Program-made: the position numbers and the translations under genes | Part shown: in pieces, positions 61,877-64,000 of the stretch | Position numbering within the stretch: the first letter of the stretch is position 1 | How the letters are laid out: every line of letters starts with the position of its first letter | Assembly: GCF_000772045.1 (NCBI RefSeq) | Contig: NZ_CP009754.1 | Location: forward strand, 2,666,001-2,730,000 | Origin: Streptomyces sp. CCM_MD2014 | GTDB taxonomy: Bacteria; Actinomycetota; Actinomycetes; Streptomycetales; Streptomycetaceae | Reading direction: 5' to 3' | Length of the DNA: 64,000 bases | Notes under the pieces: generated by a model | What the model was told of the DNA's origin: nothing | The model's input: the letters and a program-made list of their open reading frames with translations, nothing else | The model's database searches: none

Positions 61877-64000
61877 TCAAGTGGGTGGGACGGGAGTCTC
61901 ATTATGTGAGCGCAGGGCCGTGCCACCACTCAGGACGGCCGGCAGCCCGGAGGCGACGCCGCCGGCGACCTGGCCGGCGGCGGGGCCGCCGACGCTCTTG
62001 GTGTACACCCCGGCGCCACCGCCCGCGAAGACTGGTTCGGCCGGACCGTGCGGCACCGGGTAGTGGCCGGTTCCGAGCGCTCTGCGCAGCCGGTACTCGT
62101 CCAGCGCGCCGGAGAACGCCATGCCCTGGCCGTGCGTGCAGCCCATCGCGCGCAGGGCGACGATCTGCTCCGGCAGGTCGACGCCGTCGGCCACGGACTT
62201 CAGCCCGAGGTCGGTGGCGATGCGCAGCAGCCCGCTGGTGATCTTGTGCAGGCGCGCGGACTCCACCACGCCCTCGACCAGGCTCCGGTCGAGCTTGAGG
62301 ACGTCCACGGGCAGGCGCCGCAGTGCGGTGATCGCCGCGTAGCCGCTGCCGAAGCCGTCCAGCGCGATGCGGACGCCGACCCTGCGCAGGGCGTTCAGCC
62401 GGCGGTCCAGCTCGTCGAGGCCGACCCGTGGGTCGATGTCCGACAGCTCGATCACCAGAGAACCGGGGGGCAGTCCGTGGCGGGTCAGCAGGGCCTCCAC
62501 GGAGCCCAGCGGCATGGAGCGGTCCAGCAGGCGGCGGGCGCCGATGCGTATGGCCACGGTCACGGAGAGCCCGGCCGCCGCGCGCTCGGCGGCCTGTTCG
62601 ACGGCCTCGCGGAGCACCCAGCGGTCCAGTTCGGCGGTTCTGTCGCCGTCCTCGGACACGCGCAGGAACTCGGCGGGGGTGAACAGCACGCCCTGCGAGG
62701 AGCGCCACCGCGCCTGGGCGCAGACCGACGCGATCCGGCCGTCCGTCAGGGAGACCACCGGCTGGTGCAGCAGCGCGAACTCCCCGTCGTGCAGCGCGGC
62801 CCGCAGGCGCGTGGCCAGCTCGGCCTTGCGCACGACGTCCTGCTGCATCTGGGGCCGGTACAGCTCGACGCGCCCCTTGCCGCCCGCCTTGGCCCGGTAC
62901 ATGGCGAGGTCGGCGTTGCGCAGCAACTCGCCCGCGCCGAGGCCCGGCTCGGCGAAGGCGACGCCGATGGAGGCGTTGACCCGCACCTCGTTGCCGTCGA
63001 TGAGGTAGGGCTGGGAGAGGGTCAGTCTGAGGCGGTCGGCCAGCTCTCGGATGTGGCCCTCGCGGGCGGCCCGGTCCCGGGTGCCGTCCCCGACGATCAG
63101 GGCCGCGAACTCGTCGCCGCCGAGTCTGGAGGCGGTGTCGCCCTGGCGGACGGCCTCGTGGAGTCTGCGGGCGGCCTGGACGAGCAGCTCGTCCCCGGCC
63201 TGGTGCCCAATGGTGTCGTTGACGCCCTTGAAGCCGTCGAGGTCGATGAAGAGCACCGCCGTGCCGCGCAGGGCGGCGCCCCGGTCGGAGGCGCGGCGGC
63301 CGGAGAGGGCCTGCTGGACACGCCGGGTGAACAGGGCGCGGTTGGGCAGGTCGGTGAGCGGGTCGTGTTCGGCGTTGTGCTGGAGCTGCGCCTGCAGGCG
63401 CACCCTTTCGGTGACGTCCCGGCTGTTGAAGATGAGGCCGCCGTGGTGCCGGTTGACGGTCGACTCGACGTTGAGCCAGCCGCCCCCTCCGGAGCGGAAG
63501 CGGCACTCGATGCGCGTGGTGGGCTCCTCGACCGGGTTGGCGGCCAGGAACCGGCGTACCTCGTGCACCACGCAGCCGAGGTCCTCGGGGTGGATGAGAC
63601 CGGCCAGTTCGCTGCCCACCAGTTCCTCCGCCGGGCGTCCGTAGACCCCGGCGGCGGCCGGGGAGACGTAGCGCAGGATGCCGTTGGGCGCGGCGATCAT
63701 GATGACGTCGCTCGAACCCTGGACCAGGGACCGGAAGTGGTTCTCCTTCTGGGCCAGTTCCTGGGTGAGGACGATGTTGTCGAGCAGCATGATGCCCTGC
63801 CGGACGACGAGCGCGAGCACGACGGTGCCGCCGGTCAGCAGCACCACGCGGTCGACGCTGCGGCCGTTGAGCACGTTGTAGAGGATGCCCAGGGTGCAGA
63901 CGGCGGCCGCGAGGTACGGGGTGAGCGCGGCCAGCGACCCGGCGATGGGCCGTGCGGCCGGGTAGCGGCCCCGCTCGCCGCCCTGTCCGGGTCCGGGCAG
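61877..64000 (-). CDS. Membrane PAS-GGDEF-EAL protein, 5' end outside window
   Basis: At least 708 residues; the N-terminus lies beyond the window. Visible first are hydrophobic helices ([20 protein letters not shown] and [22 protein letters not shown]), then a PAS domain, the diguanylate-cyclase half with intact [11 protein letters not shown], and an EAL-type half. The EAL signature reads CAQARW instead of EALLRW, and DDFG is DGFG, so the phosphodiesterase half is probably dead. Cyclic di-GMP synthesis is likely. The stop lies 33 bases before the ilvB leader peptide start, so the ilvB promoter must overlap the end of this gene. Confidence 0.9.
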   Translation of the reverse strand: MPGPGQGGERGRYPAARPIAGSLAALTPYLAAAVCTLGILYNVLNGRSVDRVVLLTGGTVVLALVVRQGIMLLDNIVLTQELAQKENHFRSLVQGSSDVIMIAAPNGILRYVSPAAAGVYGRPAEELVGSELAGLIHPEDLGCVVHEVRRFLAANPVEEPTTRIECRFRSGGGGWLNVESTVNRHHGGLIFNSRDVTERVRLQAQLQHNAEHDPLTDLPNRALFTRRVQQALSGRRASDRGAALRGTAVLFIDLDGFKGVNDTIGHQAGDELLVQAARRLHEAVRQGDTASRLGGDEFAALIVGDGTRDRAAREGHIRELADRLRLTLSQPYLIDGNEVRVNASIGVAFAEPGLGAGELLRNADLAMYRAKAGGKGRVELYRPQMQQDVVRKAELATRLRAALHDGEFALLHQPVVSLTDGRIASVCAQARWRSSQGVLFTPAEFLRVSEDGDRTAELDRWVLREAVEQAAERAAAGLSVTVAIRIGARRLLDRSMPLGSVEALLTRHGLPPGSLVIELSDIDPRVGLDELDRRLNALRRVGVRIALDGFGSGYAAITALRRLPVDVLKLDRSLVEGVVESARLHKITSGLLRIATDLGLKSVADGVDLPEQIVALRAMGCTHGQGMAFSGALDEYRLRRALGTGHYPVPHGPAEPVFAGGGAGVYTKSVGGPAAGQVAGGVASGLPAVLSGGTALRSHNETPVPPT

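Overview
The window looks like chromosomal DNA of a Streptomyces. It has very high GC with strong third-position bias, GTG and TTG starts, two tandem conservons, a HupS-type HU protein with a lysine/alanine tail, the NdgR-leuCD pair and the AccB/AccE carboxylase. Gene order resembles, from memory, the SCO5565 to SCO5511 part of S. coelicolor read backwards; this was not checked by alignment. No prophage, insertion sequence, CRISPR array or origin is seen.

Layout. 1-10 kb: a DAK-type protein (cut by the window edge), rpmB, a dead FAD-monooxygenase remnant, thiD-thiL, a stand-alone Lrp ligand-binding domain, ddl, gpsA-plsC, cofC, a small beta-rich protein and hupS. 10-19 kb: leuCD with the divergent regulator ndgR, a DUF4188/MerR pair with a clear operator, a five-gene tRNA-Glu/tRNA-Gln cluster, a HAD phosphatase, gltX and a FAA-hydrolase-family gene. 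A short ORF whose peptide carries the motif ANPRRT twice lies just before the conservons. 19-30 kb: two adjacent conservons (sensor-like A, roadblock B, DUF742 C, GTPase D). 30-41 kb: accE-accB, a secreted PL8 polysaccharide lyase, yceI, an isochorismatase-like hydrolase, a TetR/EamA pair, a TPM-domain membrane protein and cimA.

41-47 kb holds the most unusual locus: a TetR regulator, an agmatine-deiminase-family gene, a urease alpha subunit with altered active-site flap, a fused gamma/beta subunit, and a divergent NCS1 permease, with no urease maturation genes nearby. 47-64 kb: ilvE, leuB, proline catabolism genes (pruA, putA-type) with a PucR-type regulator, a TetR/MFS pair with a long operator, serA, ilvC-ilvN-ilvB, and a membrane PAS-GGDEF-EAL protein cut by the window end.

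The common theme is branched-chain amino acid synthesis: leuCD, leuB, cimA, ilvE and ilvBNC, with serine and proline metabolism beside them. Two attenuator-like leaders are readable. The ilvB leader peptide [13 protein letters not shown] precedes a strong terminator. A shorter candidate before cimA begins with two consecutive rare ATT isoleucine codons and is also followed by a hairpin and U-tract. All identifications are by reading the sequence; none was confirmed by a search.
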